DNA of 64,000 bases from Microbacterium sp. 67-17 (GCF_001898325.1 NZ_MKTR01000034.1:124001-188000); one strand, 5' to 3'; positions 28,969 to 38,659 are shown, counted from the stretch's first letter. Made by a program: numbers and translations. The notes: generated from the letters alone by a model not told the origin.

Positions 28969-30327
28969 ATGTCGTCCCCGGCCATCGCCCTCGCGTCACG
29001 CCGGGTGTTCCTTGACGGCGGCTTCTCCGCCGCGACCGTCCTCGTTCGTGATGGCCTCATTGCGGGGATTGCTCCGTACGACCCGGATGCCGACCTCATC
29101 CTCTCTGACGACGAGGTGCTCCTGCCGGGCCTCGTCGACTCGCATGTGCATCTGAACGAACCGGGCCGCACCGACTGGGAGGGCTTCGAAACCGGCACCG
29201 CCGCTGCTGCGGCGGGGGGTATCACCACCGTCGTCGACATGCCGCTGAACTCGCTGCCGGTCACGACGACCGTCGAGGCGCTCGCCGCCAAGCGCGCCGC
29301 GACACCGGGCAAGCTCGCTGTCGATGTCGCGTACTGGGGTGGCGCCGTGCCAGAGAACCTCGGGTCGCTGCGTCCCTTGTTCACGGCCGGGGTGGTGGGG
29401 GTGAAGTGCTTCCTCTCGCCCTCGGGGATCGACGAGTTCGGGCATCTGGATGCCGCCGCCCTGGAGTCCGCGCTGACCGAGCTTGCCGTCTTCGACGGGT
29501 TGCTCATCGCTCATGCCGAAGACCCCGCCCACCTGCACGATGACCCGGCGATCGGCAGCAGCTACGCCAGATTCCTCGCGAGCCGACCGCCGATCAGCGA
29601 AGAATCGGCGATCGCCGCTGTCGCCGCTGCCGCGGGCCGCACCGGAGCGCGCGCCCACATCGTGCACGTCTCGGACGGGCACGCGCTCGATGTCATCCGC
29701 GAGGCGAAGGCTGCCGGCATCCGGCTCACCGCCGAGACCTGCCCGCACTATCTGACCCTGCGGGCCGAGGATCTCCCGGATGGGTCGGGCACCGTGAAGT
29801 GCTGCCCGCCCGTGCGTGATGGCCACAACCAAGACCTCCTGTGGGCGGGGCTGCTCGACGGCACGATCGACGCGGTCGTCAGCGATCACTCGCCGGCGAC
29901 CCGCGATCTCAAGGAGCGCGAAGACGGCGACCTCGGCCTCTCGTGGGGCGGGATATCGGGGGTACAGACGGGGCTCCGTGCCGTGTGGACAGAGGCATCC
30001 CGTCGCGGCATCCCGCTCGAAGCGGTGATCCCGTGGTTCACGACCGGGCCTGCCGCAATCGCCGGCATCCGCAGCCGCGGTGTGATTCGGCAGGGCGCTC
30101 CCGCGCACCTGGTCGCGTTCGCGCCGGATGCGGCATCCGTCGTTCGCGCCGCTGACCTGGAGTATCGCAACAAGCTCTCGCCGTGGGACGGCGCGCTGCT
30201 GCGCGGCGCCGTACGCACGACCTGGGTCCACGGCGAGACGGCCTACACCGCGAACCGGGGGATCACAGGCCGTCACGGTCGTGAGATCCTGGCCACCAAT
30301 CCCGCTTCGGACGAAGGAGCCCGATGA
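28969..30327 (+). CDS. allB: Allantoinase
   Basis: 452 residues. Opens the allantoin ring to allantoate. Metal ligands typical of the dihydroorotase-like family are visible: DSHVHLNEPGRTDWEGF (HxH), VGVKCFLSPSG (carbamylated Lys), AHAED, HIVHVSDGH and SDHSPA (Asp). ATG 28969 is chosen as it begins the conserved domain; ATG 28936 is an upstream alternative. Its stop overlaps the next start by 4 bp; it leads the five-gene allantoin operon. Confidence 0.95.
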   Translation: MSSPAIALASRRVFLDGGFSAATVLVRDGLIAGIAPYDPDADLILSDDEVLLPGLVDSHVHLNEPGRTDWEGFETGTAAAAAGGITTVVDMPLNSLPVTTTVEALAAKRAATPGKLAVDVAYWGGAVPENLGSLRPLFTAGVVGVKCFLSPSGIDEFGHLDAAALESALTELAVFDGLLIAHAEDPAHLHDDPAIGSSYARFLASRPPISEESAIAAVAAAAGRTGARAHIVHVSDGHALDVIREAKAAGIRLTAETCPHYLTLRAEDLPDGSGTVKCCPPVRDGHNQDLLWAGLLDGTIDAVVSDHSPATRDLKEREDGDLGLSWGGISGVQTGLRAVWTEASRRGIPLEAVIPWFTTGPAAIAGIRSRGVIRQGAPAHLVAFAPDAASVVRAADLEYRNKLSPWDGALLRGAVRTTWVHGETAYTANRGITGRHGREILATNPASDEGAR

Positions 30328-31424
30328 CCACCTTCCCCTTCCCGATCCTCCAACCCGGTGTCGGCGAGATTCCCGGTGACCACTACCTGCGCTCCACACC
30401 CGAGACCGTGATGTGGGGGCGCCTGCCGTGTGTCACCGACACCGCGGTGCTCGCGGTCGCATCCGGCGAGACGGTGACCATCGACACGGTCAGCCACGAA
30501 GGCATCCTCGATGACCACGGCACCGACCCGGTGGCCTACTTCGGCAGCCACGGCATCCCCCGCGAGGCGGTGCTCGACGACGCCGTCGAGGTGGCCTCGG
30601 CGCTCACGCGAAACCCCGACACCGACGGCCCGCATGTCGTGACCGGTCCCATCCGGGTGACGGATGCCGAACCCGGCGACCTCCTGAAGATCACCGTGGT
30701 CAGCCTCGAACCGCGCGTGCCGTACGGCGTGATCTCGAACCGTCACGGCAAGGGAGCGCTGATCGGCGAACTGCCGCGCGGCGCGCACAACGTCAGCGTC
30801 TTCACTCCCGTCGAGGCGCGGCCCGAGGGCCTCGTCGGCGTGCTCCCGGTGACCGAGGGCGGCGAGGGTCGAATCGAGTTCCCGCTTGCACCCTTCCTTG
30901 GGATCATGGGGGTCGCGGTCGCCGACGACGAGCGCCCACACTCGGTTCCCCCCGGCCCGCACGGTGGCAACATCGACATCAAGCTGCTGACCGAGGGGTC
31001 GGTGCTCTTCTTGCCGGTTCAGGTTCCGGGCGCGCTCGCGTACGTCGGAGATCCGCATTTCGCACAGGGAGATGGTGAGGTCGCGCTCACCGCACTCGAG
31101 GCATCCTTGCGTGCGACACTGCGGTTCGAGGTGATCCCGCGCGAGGTCGCGCTCGCCGAGTTCGGAGAGCTCGCTGGCCCCCTCGTTCGCACCGACGAGT
31201 ACCTCGTTCCCACCGGCATGGATGTCGACCTCAACGTCGCGATGCGCAACGCCGTGCGCGCCGCGGTGAGTCTCATCGAGGCGCGGTGGGGGCTCGATGA
31301 ACACCTCGCGTACGCCTACCTGTCGGCAGCCACCGACTTCGACATCTCCCAGGTCGTGGATGTCGTGTGTGGGGTGCATGCCCGCATCCGTGAGGCCGAT
31401 TTTGCGAAGGTGGACCGTGGCTGA
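30324..31424 (+). CDS. Acetamidase/formamidase family protein
   Basis: 366 residues of the acetamidase/formamidase family (zinc-independent-looking beta-rich amidases). Features include TVSHEGILDDHG, GPHVVTGPIRVTDAEPGDLL, and the C-terminal NVAMRNAVRAAVSLIEARWGL. It overlaps allB by 4 bp and the next amidase by 8 bp, so it belongs to the allantoin operon. No step of standard allantoin degradation needs a formamidase; it might act on an amide intermediate such as oxamate- or ureido-derived product. That is inference. Confidence 0.85.
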   Translation: MTTFPFPILQPGVGEIPGDHYLRSTPETVMWGRLPCVTDTAVLAVASGETVTIDTVSHEGILDDHGTDPVAYFGSHGIPREAVLDDAVEVASALTRNPDTDGPHVVTGPIRVTDAEPGDLLKITVVSLEPRVPYGVISNRHGKGALIGELPRGAHNVSVFTPVEARPEGLVGVLPVTEGGEGRIEFPLAPFLGIMGVAVADDERPHSVPPGPHGGNIDIKLLTEGSVLFLPVQVPGALAYVGDPHFAQGDGEVALTALEASLRATLRFEVIPREVALAEFGELAGPLVRTDEYLVPTGMDVDLNVAMRNAVRAAVSLIEARWGLDEHLAYAYLSAATDFDISQVVDVVCGVHARIREADFAKVDRG

Positions 31425-33051
31425 GGCGACCCTGCCGCCGAGCGGCTTTCCCGACGACATCCCCGCCGACCTGTTCACGGCCTTCGACGCCTATGAGCGC
31501 GCGATCCTCGCGAACGACCTTGATGCGCTCGATGCGGCGTTTGCACCGGGTCCGCAGACGATCCGCGCTGACGGTGCCGGCCTCCTGGTCGGACACGACG
31601 CCATCAGCGCGTTCCGCGTCACGCGCGGCGGAGTGGCCCCGCGCACGATCGAGCGCCTGGAGTACCGGCCGCTTGGTCCCGGCATCGCGCTCCTGGTCGC
31701 TGGATCCCGCTTTCACGGCGGAGGGCGCGGCATCCAGACCCAGGTGTGGCAGCGCGTCGACGGCCAGTGGCTGATCACGGCGGCCCACGTGACGCCCCGC
31801 ACTCCCGCGTTCGATCGGTCGATCTGGCGCAGCGTCGGCGACCCGCTCTGGCAGGGTGCGTGGGAGGGGCCGCTTGCGGGCCTCACCGTGGCGGTGAAGG
31901 ACCTCTTCGCCCTGACCGGTTTCCGCATCGGCGCCGGCAACCCCACCTACCTGCGTGAGGCGCGGGCAGAGAAGACCACGGCTCCCGCGCTTGCCGACCT
32001 CATCCGGGCCGGAGCGTCGGTCCGAGGACTCGCGCGCACCGACGAGTTCGCCTATTCGATCGCGGGTGACAACGCCCACTACGGCACGCCGCCGAACGCC
32101 GCGCTGCCGGGGGCTCTGCCCGGTGGTTCTTCCAGCGGGCCGGCCAGTGCCGTGGCCCTCGGGCAGGCGGATGTCGGCCTCGCGACCGACACTGCAGGAT
32201 CCATCCGCGTCCCTGCGTCGTACCAGGGCTTGTGGGGTCTGCGAACGACGCACGGCCTCGTGCCCCGGCAGGGGATGCTCCCCCTCGCGCAGAGCTTCGA
32301 CACCGTCGGGTGGTTGACGCGCGACGGCGCGACGCTGCAGCGGGTGGCCGAGTGGTGCCTGAGCTACGACGGGTCGGATTCCACCGAGAGCGTCTACGGC
32401 GAGTCCGGCGATGACCTGCCGTGGCGGTTCCTCGTGCCCGACGAGGTGCTGGATGCCGCGGATGCGCCGACCCGTGAGGCTTTCGACTCTCTGGTCGCGC
32501 GGCTCGCGGCATCCGATGATCCCCCGCGTCTGGCGCGGGTCGAGATCGGCGACCTCGACGAGTACGTTGCGCCCTTCCGGACGGTGCAAGGCGCCGAGGC
32601 GTGGCGCAACAACGGCGAGTGGCTGCGTGAGCATCCCGGCGCAGTGGGACCGGCCGTCGCCGAGCGCTTTCGGCTTGCCGCGTCGGTCTCTCCCGCGGCG
32701 GAGGCCGACGCTCGCGGGGCGCTCGCCCCGCTGCGCGAGAGCCTGCACCACCTCGTTCGTGACGCCGTGCTGCTGCTGCCGACCGTCCCGGGCCCCGCGC
32801 CGGCACGCACTGCCGCTCCCGCCGAGATCGACGCCACGCGCCTCTCGACCCTGCGGATGACGACCCCCGCCGCCGTCGCGGGGTTGCCTGCGCTCTCGAT
32901 CCCGCTGCTCACGGTGCGCTCGCCCCTCGGCCCCGCGCCGGTCGGGGTATGCCTGATCTCGCGCGCGGGCACCGATATCGCCCTTGTTCGCCTGGCCCGG
33001 CGGCTTGCGGCTCTCGTCGCGACCGACCCGGCCGAAAGGACCCTGACATGA
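31417..33051 (+). CDS. AtzH-like domain fused to amidase-signature hydrolase
   Basis: 544 residues from GTG 31417. Residues 10-125 are an AtzH-like NTF2-fold domain (DLFTAFDAYERAILANDLDALDAAFAPG). Residues 140-540 are an amidase-signature enzyme with the Ser-Ser-Lys triad: Lys in TVAVKDLFAL, cis-Ser in LPGGSSSGPASAV, nucleophile Ser in TDTAGSIRVPASYQG. AtzH-amidase pairs occur with allophanate hydrolysis, where AtzH assists AtzE/AtzF-type amidases. Here it probably hydrolyses a ureido acid or allophanate made downstream of allantoin. Confidence 0.85.
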   Translation: MAEATLPPSGFPDDIPADLFTAFDAYERAILANDLDALDAAFAPGPQTIRADGAGLLVGHDAISAFRVTRGGVAPRTIERLEYRPLGPGIALLVAGSRFHGGGRGIQTQVWQRVDGQWLITAAHVTPRTPAFDRSIWRSVGDPLWQGAWEGPLAGLTVAVKDLFALTGFRIGAGNPTYLREARAEKTTAPALADLIRAGASVRGLARTDEFAYSIAGDNAHYGTPPNAALPGALPGGSSSGPASAVALGQADVGLATDTAGSIRVPASYQGLWGLRTTHGLVPRQGMLPLAQSFDTVGWLTRDGATLQRVAEWCLSYDGSDSTESVYGESGDDLPWRFLVPDEVLDAADAPTREAFDSLVARLAASDDPPRLARVEIGDLDEYVAPFRTVQGAEAWRNNGEWLREHPGAVGPAVAERFRLAASVSPAAEADARGALAPLRESLHHLVRDAVLLLPTVPGPAPARTAAPAEIDATRLSTLRMTTPAAVAGLPALSIPLLTVRSPLGPAPVGVCLISRAGTDIALVRLARRLAALVATDPAERTLT

Positions 33052-34289
33052 CCGACCAACCCCTGTCGAGCATCCCCGGACCGATCGACCCGCCGCGCCG
33101 GCTCCTCATGGGCCCCGGGCCTGTGGATGCCTACCCCGGCGTGCTGCGCGCGATGTCGGCGCCGCTGGTCGGCCAGTACGACCCGTTCATGACGGCGACG
33201 ATGACCGAGACCCAGGAGCTGTACCGCGGCGTCTGGGGCACGACCAACGACGCGACACTGCTGATCGACGGCACCTCGCGCGCGGGGATCGAGGCGGCGA
33301 TCCTCTCGCTGATCCGTCCGGGGGACCGTGTGCTTGTCCCCATCTTCGGGCGGTTCGGACACCTGCTCGCCGAGATCTCCGAGCGGGCGATGGCCGAGGT
33401 CCACACGATCGAGACGGAGTGGGGGCAGGTCTTCACACCCTCGGCGATCGAAGAAGCGATCGTTCGGGTCAAGCCCACCCTCCTCACTCTCGTGCAGGGT
33501 GACACCTCCACGACGATGCTGCAGCCCCTCGACGAGATCGGCGAGATCTGCGCCCGTCATGGCGTGCTGTTCTACTCCGACGCGACGGCATCCCTCGGCG
33601 GCAACCCGTTCGAGGCCGACGCGTGGGGGCTGGATGCCGCGACCGCCGGCTTGCAGAAGTGCCTGGGCGGACCCTCGGGGTCGGCGCCGATCACTCTCAG
33701 TGACCGCGCCGTCGAGGTGATCTCGTCGCGCAAGAAGGTGGAGGCCGGCATCCGGGAACCCGGTGACCCGTCGTCGCCGGACTTCGTGCGCTCCAACTAT
33801 TTCGATCTCGGCATGATCCTCGACTACTGGGGGCCCCGGCGTCTGAACCACCACACCGAGGCCACCTCGATGCTCTACGCCGCTCGCGAATGCGCGCGCC
33901 TGCTGCTGCTCGAGGGCCGGGATGCCGTCATCGCCCGCCACCGCCGCGTCGGAGCTGCGATGCTCGCCGGTGTTGAGGCGATGGGCCTGCGGGTCTTCGG
34001 CGACGTCTCGCACAAGATGAGCAACGTCGTCGCGGTCTACATCCCCGAGGGTGTGCCGGGCGATACGGCGCGCGCCGCGATGCTCGAGGACTTCGGGATC
34101 GAGATCGGCACGTCGTTCGGGCCGCTTCACGGCAAGGTCTGGCGCATCGGCACGATGGGCTACAACGCCCGCCCGGATGCCGCACTGCAGACCCTCGTCG
34201 CGCTTGAGGCCGTGCTCCGCCGATTCGGTGCCGCGGTGCCGTCCGGTGCGGGCGTGGATGCCGCATCCGACGCTCTGGCAGGAAGCTGA
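33048..34289 (+). CDS. pucG: (S)-ureidoglycine-glyoxylate aminotransferase
   Basis: 413 residues, class V PLP aminotransferase. The PLP Lys is in TAGLQKCLGGPSG; the N-terminal RRLLMGPGPVDAYPGVLRAMS is typical of PucG and AGT. Its place between an amidase and allantoate amidohydrolase, in an operon started by allantoinase, points to ureidoglycine:glyoxylate transamination giving glycine and oxalurate rather than serine or alanine metabolism. ATG 33048 overlaps the previous stop (ATGA). Confidence 0.9.
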   Translation: MTDQPLSSIPGPIDPPRRLLMGPGPVDAYPGVLRAMSAPLVGQYDPFMTATMTETQELYRGVWGTTNDATLLIDGTSRAGIEAAILSLIRPGDRVLVPIFGRFGHLLAEISERAMAEVHTIETEWGQVFTPSAIEEAIVRVKPTLLTLVQGDTSTTMLQPLDEIGEICARHGVLFYSDATASLGGNPFEADAWGLDAATAGLQKCLGGPSGSAPITLSDRAVEVISSRKKVEAGIREPGDPSSPDFVRSNYFDLGMILDYWGPRRLNHHTEATSMLYAARECARLLLLEGRDAVIARHRRVGAAMLAGVEAMGLRVFGDVSHKMSNVVAVYIPEGVPGDTARAAMLEDFGIEIGTSFGPLHGKVWRIGTMGYNARPDAALQTLVALEAVLRRFGAAVPSGAGVDAASDALAGS

Positions 34290-34292
34290 CGC

Positions 34293-35591
34293 ATGCCCCT
34301 CCTCGAAGCATCCCCCGATCGCATCGCCGCCGCCGCCCGCCGGGTGATGGCGCGTTGCGACGAACTGGCACGCGTGAGCGCGCAGCCGGGAGAGATCGAG
34401 CGTGTGTACCTCTCGCCCGAGCACGCTCGCGTCAACCGGCTGGCTGCCGAATGGATGCGTGAGGTTGGCCTTCGGTCCTGGCAGGATGCCGCGGGCAATC
34501 AGCTCGGCCGCATCGAGCGCAGCGCCGACCCTGACCCCGCCGCGCCAGCCCTCATGATCGGTTCGCACCTGGACACCGTGAAGGATGCGGGCCGGTTCGA
34601 CGGCATCATCGGTGTGCTGATGGCTCTTGAGGTCGTTCGGCTTCTGCGCCAGGAGAGCGACGGCGTCTCGCGGGTGCCGCTGCCGTTCGCCGTCGAAGTC
34701 GCAGCCTTCTCGGATGAAGAGGGCACGCGCTTCGGCAAGGCGCTGCTCGGATCTTCGGCCGTCGCGGGTATCTGGAACGACGCCTGGTGGACGCTCGCCG
34801 ACGAAGACGGCGTGACTCTGCGCCAGGCCTTCCTGGAGTTCGGGCTCGACCCGGGGCGCGTCGGCGAGGCCGCACGCCGACCTGACCACCTTGTCGCCTA
34901 CCTCGAGGCGCACATCGAGCAGGGACCCGAGCTCGATCGCGCAGGTGAGCCGCTCGCCGTGGTGTCATCGATCGCCAGCGCCCGCCGCTTTCAGCTCACC
35001 GTCGAAGGCGAAGCCCGCCACGCCGGCGGAACCCCGTACGACATGCGGCGTGATGCGCTCCTCGGTGCGAGCGAAGCGGCGCTCGCCGTCGAACGCATCT
35101 GCCGCAGCGAACATCACATCATCGGGACGGTCGGCCAGCTCGAGGCGTTCCCCGGCGCGGTCAACGTCGTGCCCGGAGAGGCGCACCTGAGCGTCGACCT
35201 GCGCGGTGAGCTGGATGGCGAACGCGACCGGGTCTGGGACGAGATCAGCCGCGAACTCGACGACATCATGGGCCGTCGAGGGCTGCGGTGGCAGGCACGG
35301 GAGGTGCACAACGCGCCGGCCGTGCGGTGTGGGCTCCTGCTGCAGGACGTCGTTCGCGAGGGCATCGTGCACGCGGCCCCCCGCGGCAGCGACGCGCCAC
35401 CCGTCATCTTCAGTCGCGCCGGCCACGACGCTATGGCGATCGACTCGATCACGGATGTCGGGATGTTGTTCCTGCGCAACCCCGACGGCGTGAGCCACCA
35501 CCCCGACGAAGCCGTTTCGGCCGCAGACGTTGCCCTCGGCATCCGTGCCCTGACCGAATCCGTGCTCCAGCTGGCCGCCGACCGTCTCTGA
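34293..35591 (+). CDS. allC: Allantoate amidohydrolase
   Basis: 432 residues of the M20 hydantoinase/carbamoylase group (AllC/PucF). Converts allantoate to S-ureidoglycine, ammonia and CO2. Metal-binding and dimer motifs: GSHLDTVKDAGRFDG, FSDEEGTRFGKALLGSSA, LEAHIEQGPELDRAG and the C-terminal SRAGHDAMAI. It is the last gene of the operon, 3 bp after pucG. It makes the substrate that PucG uses. Confidence 0.93.
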   Translation: MPLLEASPDRIAAAARRVMARCDELARVSAQPGEIERVYLSPEHARVNRLAAEWMREVGLRSWQDAAGNQLGRIERSADPDPAAPALMIGSHLDTVKDAGRFDGIIGVLMALEVVRLLRQESDGVSRVPLPFAVEVAAFSDEEGTRFGKALLGSSAVAGIWNDAWWTLADEDGVTLRQAFLEFGLDPGRVGEAARRPDHLVAYLEAHIEQGPELDRAGEPLAVVSSIASARRFQLTVEGEARHAGGTPYDMRRDALLGASEAALAVERICRSEHHIIGTVGQLEAFPGAVNVVPGEAHLSVDLRGELDGERDRVWDEISRELDDIMGRRGLRWQAREVHNAPAVRCGLLLQDVVREGIVHAAPRGSDAPPVIFSRAGHDAMAIDSITDVGMLFLRNPDGVSHHPDEAVSAADVALGIRALTESVLQLAADRL

Positions 35592-35606
35592 CGTTCGGGG
35601 TTTACT

Positions 35607-35885
35607 TTCAGTCGCGCCTTTCTGCGGGTCGTGTGAGTGCATCACCGCCTATTGGCGCGACCGAATGTGGGGTCAGTACTTTCGGTCGCGCCTTCCTGCG
35701 GGTCGCGTCAGCTCACACTCGCATATCGGCGCGACCGAACACGGGGTGCTGCTTCGGTCGCGCCGATATGCGGGTTTGGCGGACGTGAGCTCACAAGAGG
35801 GCGCGACTGAAATTGAGGTTGACACGTTCGGTCGCGTCTTGGTGTGGAGTGTCGCCCCACGGGCGCGCAGGACGGCGCGACTGAA
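35607..35885. repeat. Family 1 59-bp inverted repeats, 4-copy array
   Basis: This 312-bp gap between convergent allC and the DUF559 gene is almost wholly repeat. Copies: 35607-35665, 35681-35739, 35753-35811, 35827-35885, with gaps of 15, 13 and 15 bp of unrelated sequence. Each starts TTCRGTCGCG and ends GGCGCGACYGAA. TGCGGGT follows at positions 17-23 in the first three; the fourth is more diverged (TGTGGAG). The gap has no other recognisable content. Confidence 0.9.
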
Positions 35886-35903
35886 GCTGCGCAGCGAGGC
35901 AGG

Positions 35904-36848
35904 TCACGTATGCCAGCGACCCTGGTCAACGGCTCGACGGATGCGACGCACGAGAAGCTCGGGGGCCCCGAACACGTCTGCCTTGGTCACACGGATGACG
36001 CGCCAGCCGAGCTCGATCAGACGTTCCACGCGCGCGATGTCCTTTGCCCACTGCACGGGGTCGGTGAGGTGGTGTTCGCCCTCATACTCGAGTGCGAGAA
36101 GGATGCGCGGGAGGGCGAAGTCGACCTGCGCGATCCAGACATCTCCGTCGAAAACGTCGAAGTTCGGCAAGAACCCGCTGAGACCGGCACGGCCGAGCAG
36201 TAAGCGCATCACCGACTCCGGGCGTGACCGCGAGCGCGGGTGGATCAGGGGCAGGGCATCGCGAAGGATGCCACCTCTGATGCGCCGGCCCGCGTCCGCC
36301 GCGAGCTGGAGGGAGGTGAGAGTGGTCAGCGGGGGCGGATCATCACGGTGCATCTTGTCGCGAATCACCGCATCGCCGGCAACCACGGCATCATCGACCG
36401 ATCGGTAGCGCGAAGACAACATGGCCCAGGTCGCTGCTGGTGACGACACGGAGACTCCGAACTCCGGATGCCGCACGATTTCGCACATCCACGGACGCAG
36501 CGCGTGTCCGCGCACACCCTGGGACGCTGGTGCTCGCCGCGGCCAGATCACCGCAACGTCCAGCGTGCTGGCGCGCAGCATCCGCCGGGGAAGTGGCATC
36601 CCCCACAGGACGGCGGCCGAGATGTGGCTGAAGAACTCGTGCTCGGTCATGCGCTGCGCGTAGGCATCCATCGAATCGAGCAGACGGGTCTCGACCGTGT
36701 CGGGCGGGTCGGCGCGTAACTGCCGAACGCCCCGGAACGGGATATCGAGGTCGGACGCGCGAAGGCGGGACGGGGTGACTCCGCGTTGGCGGGCATGCTT
36801 CACCGAGAACGCAGTGCCAAGGTCCATGGGCAATTCGCTGGGGCGCAC
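35904..36848 (-). CDS. DUF559-type nuclease-fold protein
   Basis: 314 residues. The C-terminal 100 residues form a DUF559/Vsr-like PD-(D/E)XK fold: QVDFALPRILLALEYEGEHHL (Asp and Glu), then the basic, helical WAKDIARVERLIELGWRVIRVT. The N-terminal part resembles AbiEi-like regulatory regions common in actinobacterial members. The role is unknown; DNA repair or defence nuclease are possibilities. ATG 36827 is an alternative start. It sits alone between two repeat arrays. Confidence 0.75.
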   Translation of the reverse strand: MRPSELPMDLGTAFSVKHARQRGVTPSRLRASDLDIPFRGVRQLRADPPDTVETRLLDSMDAYAQRMTEHEFFSHISAAVLWGMPLPRRMLRASTLDVAVIWPRRAPASQGVRGHALRPWMCEIVRHPEFGVSVSSPAATWAMLSSRYRSVDDAVVAGDAVIRDKMHRDDPPPLTTLTSLQLAADAGRRIRGGILRDALPLIHPRSRSRPESVMRLLLGRAGLSGFLPNFDVFDGDVWIAQVDFALPRILLALEYEGEHHLTDPVQWAKDIARVERLIELGWRVIRVTKADVFGAPELLVRRIRRAVDQGRWHT

Positions 36849-36991
36849 TTCTCAACCGTGAGGTTCGGGCGTCTGCCGGGGTGGCCGCACGATCCCATCG
36901 GGGAGAGATGCGTGCAGAGTCGGTTTGTGGAGGAGTCGACGGAGGCGCGGCGTCCGTGGGTACCCACGGCTCGAGAAGATACCCGCGCCGG

Positions 36992-37144
36992 TTCGGTCGC
37001 GCCGTTGTGTGGGTTCTGGGCTAGTGAAACCGCAGGAACGCGCGACTGAACGGATGGCCTGCGTGCATGCGGAGCCACCGTCCGGTTCGGTCGCGCCGTT
37101 GTGTGGGTTCTGGGCGAGTGAAACCGCGGGAACGCGCGACTGGA
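36992..37144. repeat. Family 1 59-bp inverted repeats, 2 copies, wide spacing
   Basis: The 406-bp divergent gap between the DUF559 gene and the amidohydrolase holds copies at 36992-37050 and 37086-37144, separated by 35 bp instead of 15. The two copies differ at only four positions, so they are a recent local duplication or have been gene-converted. The second copy ends GACTGGA instead of GACTGAA. The remaining bases (36849-36991 and 37145-37254) show no clear feature. Confidence 0.87.
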
Positions 37145-37254
37145 CGGATGGCCTGGCGAGTCGAGGGTTGCGCGGATGCTGGCGCCAGCGGGCGTAGCAG
37201 CGGCGAAACATGGGAGCTGTAGCGTTGCGACACCCTCGCACCACCGGAGAACCT

Positions 37255-38634
37255 ATGGCATCCCTACTTGTGACAGGCGCCCGACTCATCACCGTCGCCG
37301 CCGGCGCGGACAACCTCGGCTACCTCGACGAGGGCTGGATGCTGGTCGAAGACGGCGTCATCGCTGCGACTGGCGCAGGCCAACCGCCCGCAGGAACGAC
37401 CGCCGACGACACCCTCGATGTCGCCGGAGCCTTCGTCGCACCCGGCTTCATCTCCAGCCACAGCCACCTGTTCACCAGCGGCCTGCGCGGGCTCGGCGCG
37501 AACGAGACGCTCTACGGCTGGTGCGACTCGATGCTCGGGTTCACCGCAAACCTGACCCCCGACGACATGTACTGGTCGACCTTGCATGGCTCGCTCGACT
37601 TCCTCGCGAACGGCGTCACGACCGCCTACAACTTCACCGACCCGCTGCAGGCGTGGGAGTCGATGGTCGACGGCAAGCGCCTGGGCGGCAACGCGCCGCT
37701 GCGCCCGGTCGAGTACCACACGCGTCAGGCCGACGGATGCCGCGACGCCGGCCTCCGGTTCGTCGACGCGATCGGCATGGATGTCTCCACCGGCACTGAC
37801 GACGAGATCTTCGACCGCTTCGCCGCCGAGGTCGCCCACACCCGCACCATGGACCCGGCCCTCGCGCTTGGCGCCTCGATCATGGGCCAGGTGCAGTGGT
37901 CGCCGCGCCCTGAGGCTGCCGAGCTCGAGGTCGAGGCGATGCGCCGGTTCGGTGTGACCAATCAGGCGCACTTCCTCGAGTCGCCTGAGGCCGTGCCGCT
38001 GCAGCAGGCGAAGTTCGCGATGTACCAGGATGCCGGAGCCCTCGGCCCCGACATGATGTTCGGTCACTTCATCCAGACCACGCCCGAGATCATCCGCGCC
38101 ACGGCCGAGGGCGGAGCGTCGATGTCATGGCAGCCGGCCTCCAACGGACGACTCGCGTCGGGGGTCGCGCTCGTTCCCGAGATGCTCGAGCTCGGCATCC
38201 GTGTCGGGATGGGTCTTGACGACCAGGCCTGCACCGACCTCGCCGATCCGTGGGGCAACATGCGCGCCGGCATCTTCATGCAGCGCGCCCGCACGAAAGA
38301 CCCGCTGTCGATGACCCCCGAGACGGTGCTGCGTCTTCACACCCTGGGCGGCGCCGAGATTCTGGGCGTTGCCGACCGGGTCGGAAGCCTCGAGGTCGGC
38401 AAGTTCGCCGACTTCGTCGTTGTCGACCCACGGATGCCGGATGTCGGCCCGCTGTGGCACCCCGTGCGCACGTACGTGCTCTCGATGAGCCTGCGCAACC
38501 TGAAGCAGGTCTATGTCGGCGGGGTGCTCGCGAGCGAGAACGGCGTCTCGACGAACCCGCTCGCTGCCGAGGCGTCAGCCCGCATCCACGCCGACCTGCC
38601 GGCCCGCGCTACCCAGTTCGGACACCCGCGCTGA
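37255..38634 (+). CDS. Amidohydrolase, deaminase-like (TrzN/ATZ/guanine deaminase group)
   Basis: 459 residues. Metal-dependent amidohydrolase with FISSHSHLFTSGLRG (HxH), NQAHFLES (His), FGHFIQTTPEIIRATAEGGASMSWQPASNGRLASG and GLDDQACTD (Asp site). This matches the cytosine/guanine/8-oxoguanine deaminase and chlorohydrolase branch. Specific substrate is unclear; the purine-rich context suggests an N-heterocycle. ATG 37255 follows a GGAGA site; preceding in-frame sequence is not family-like. Confidence 0.85.
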   Translation: MASLLVTGARLITVAAGADNLGYLDEGWMLVEDGVIAATGAGQPPAGTTADDTLDVAGAFVAPGFISSHSHLFTSGLRGLGANETLYGWCDSMLGFTANLTPDDMYWSTLHGSLDFLANGVTTAYNFTDPLQAWESMVDGKRLGGNAPLRPVEYHTRQADGCRDAGLRFVDAIGMDVSTGTDDEIFDRFAAEVAHTRTMDPALALGASIMGQVQWSPRPEAAELEVEAMRRFGVTNQAHFLESPEAVPLQQAKFAMYQDAGALGPDMMFGHFIQTTPEIIRATAEGGASMSWQPASNGRLASGVALVPEMLELGIRVGMGLDDQACTDLADPWGNMRAGIFMQRARTKDPLSMTPETVLRLHTLGGAEILGVADRVGSLEVGKFADFVVVDPRMPDVGPLWHPVRTYVLSMSLRNLKQVYVGGVLASENGVSTNPLAAEASARIHADLPARATQFGHPR

Positions 38635-38659
38635 GCCGCCCGCGCCGGAGTGGCCCGCG

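Noticed and set aside
28869..29507. uraD extended into allB
   Set aside because: The extension is antisense to allB; ATG 28868 begins the OHCU domain.
32394..34913. An 839-codon minus-strand frame across amidase, pucG and allC
   Set aside because: Antisense to three clear enzyme genes; its sequence has no domain and mirrors their codons.
35607..35885. CRISPR array
   Set aside because: Repeats are imperfect, diverged in the right half, 59 bp long with 13-15 bp gaps; there are no cas genes and similar pairs occur all over the window.
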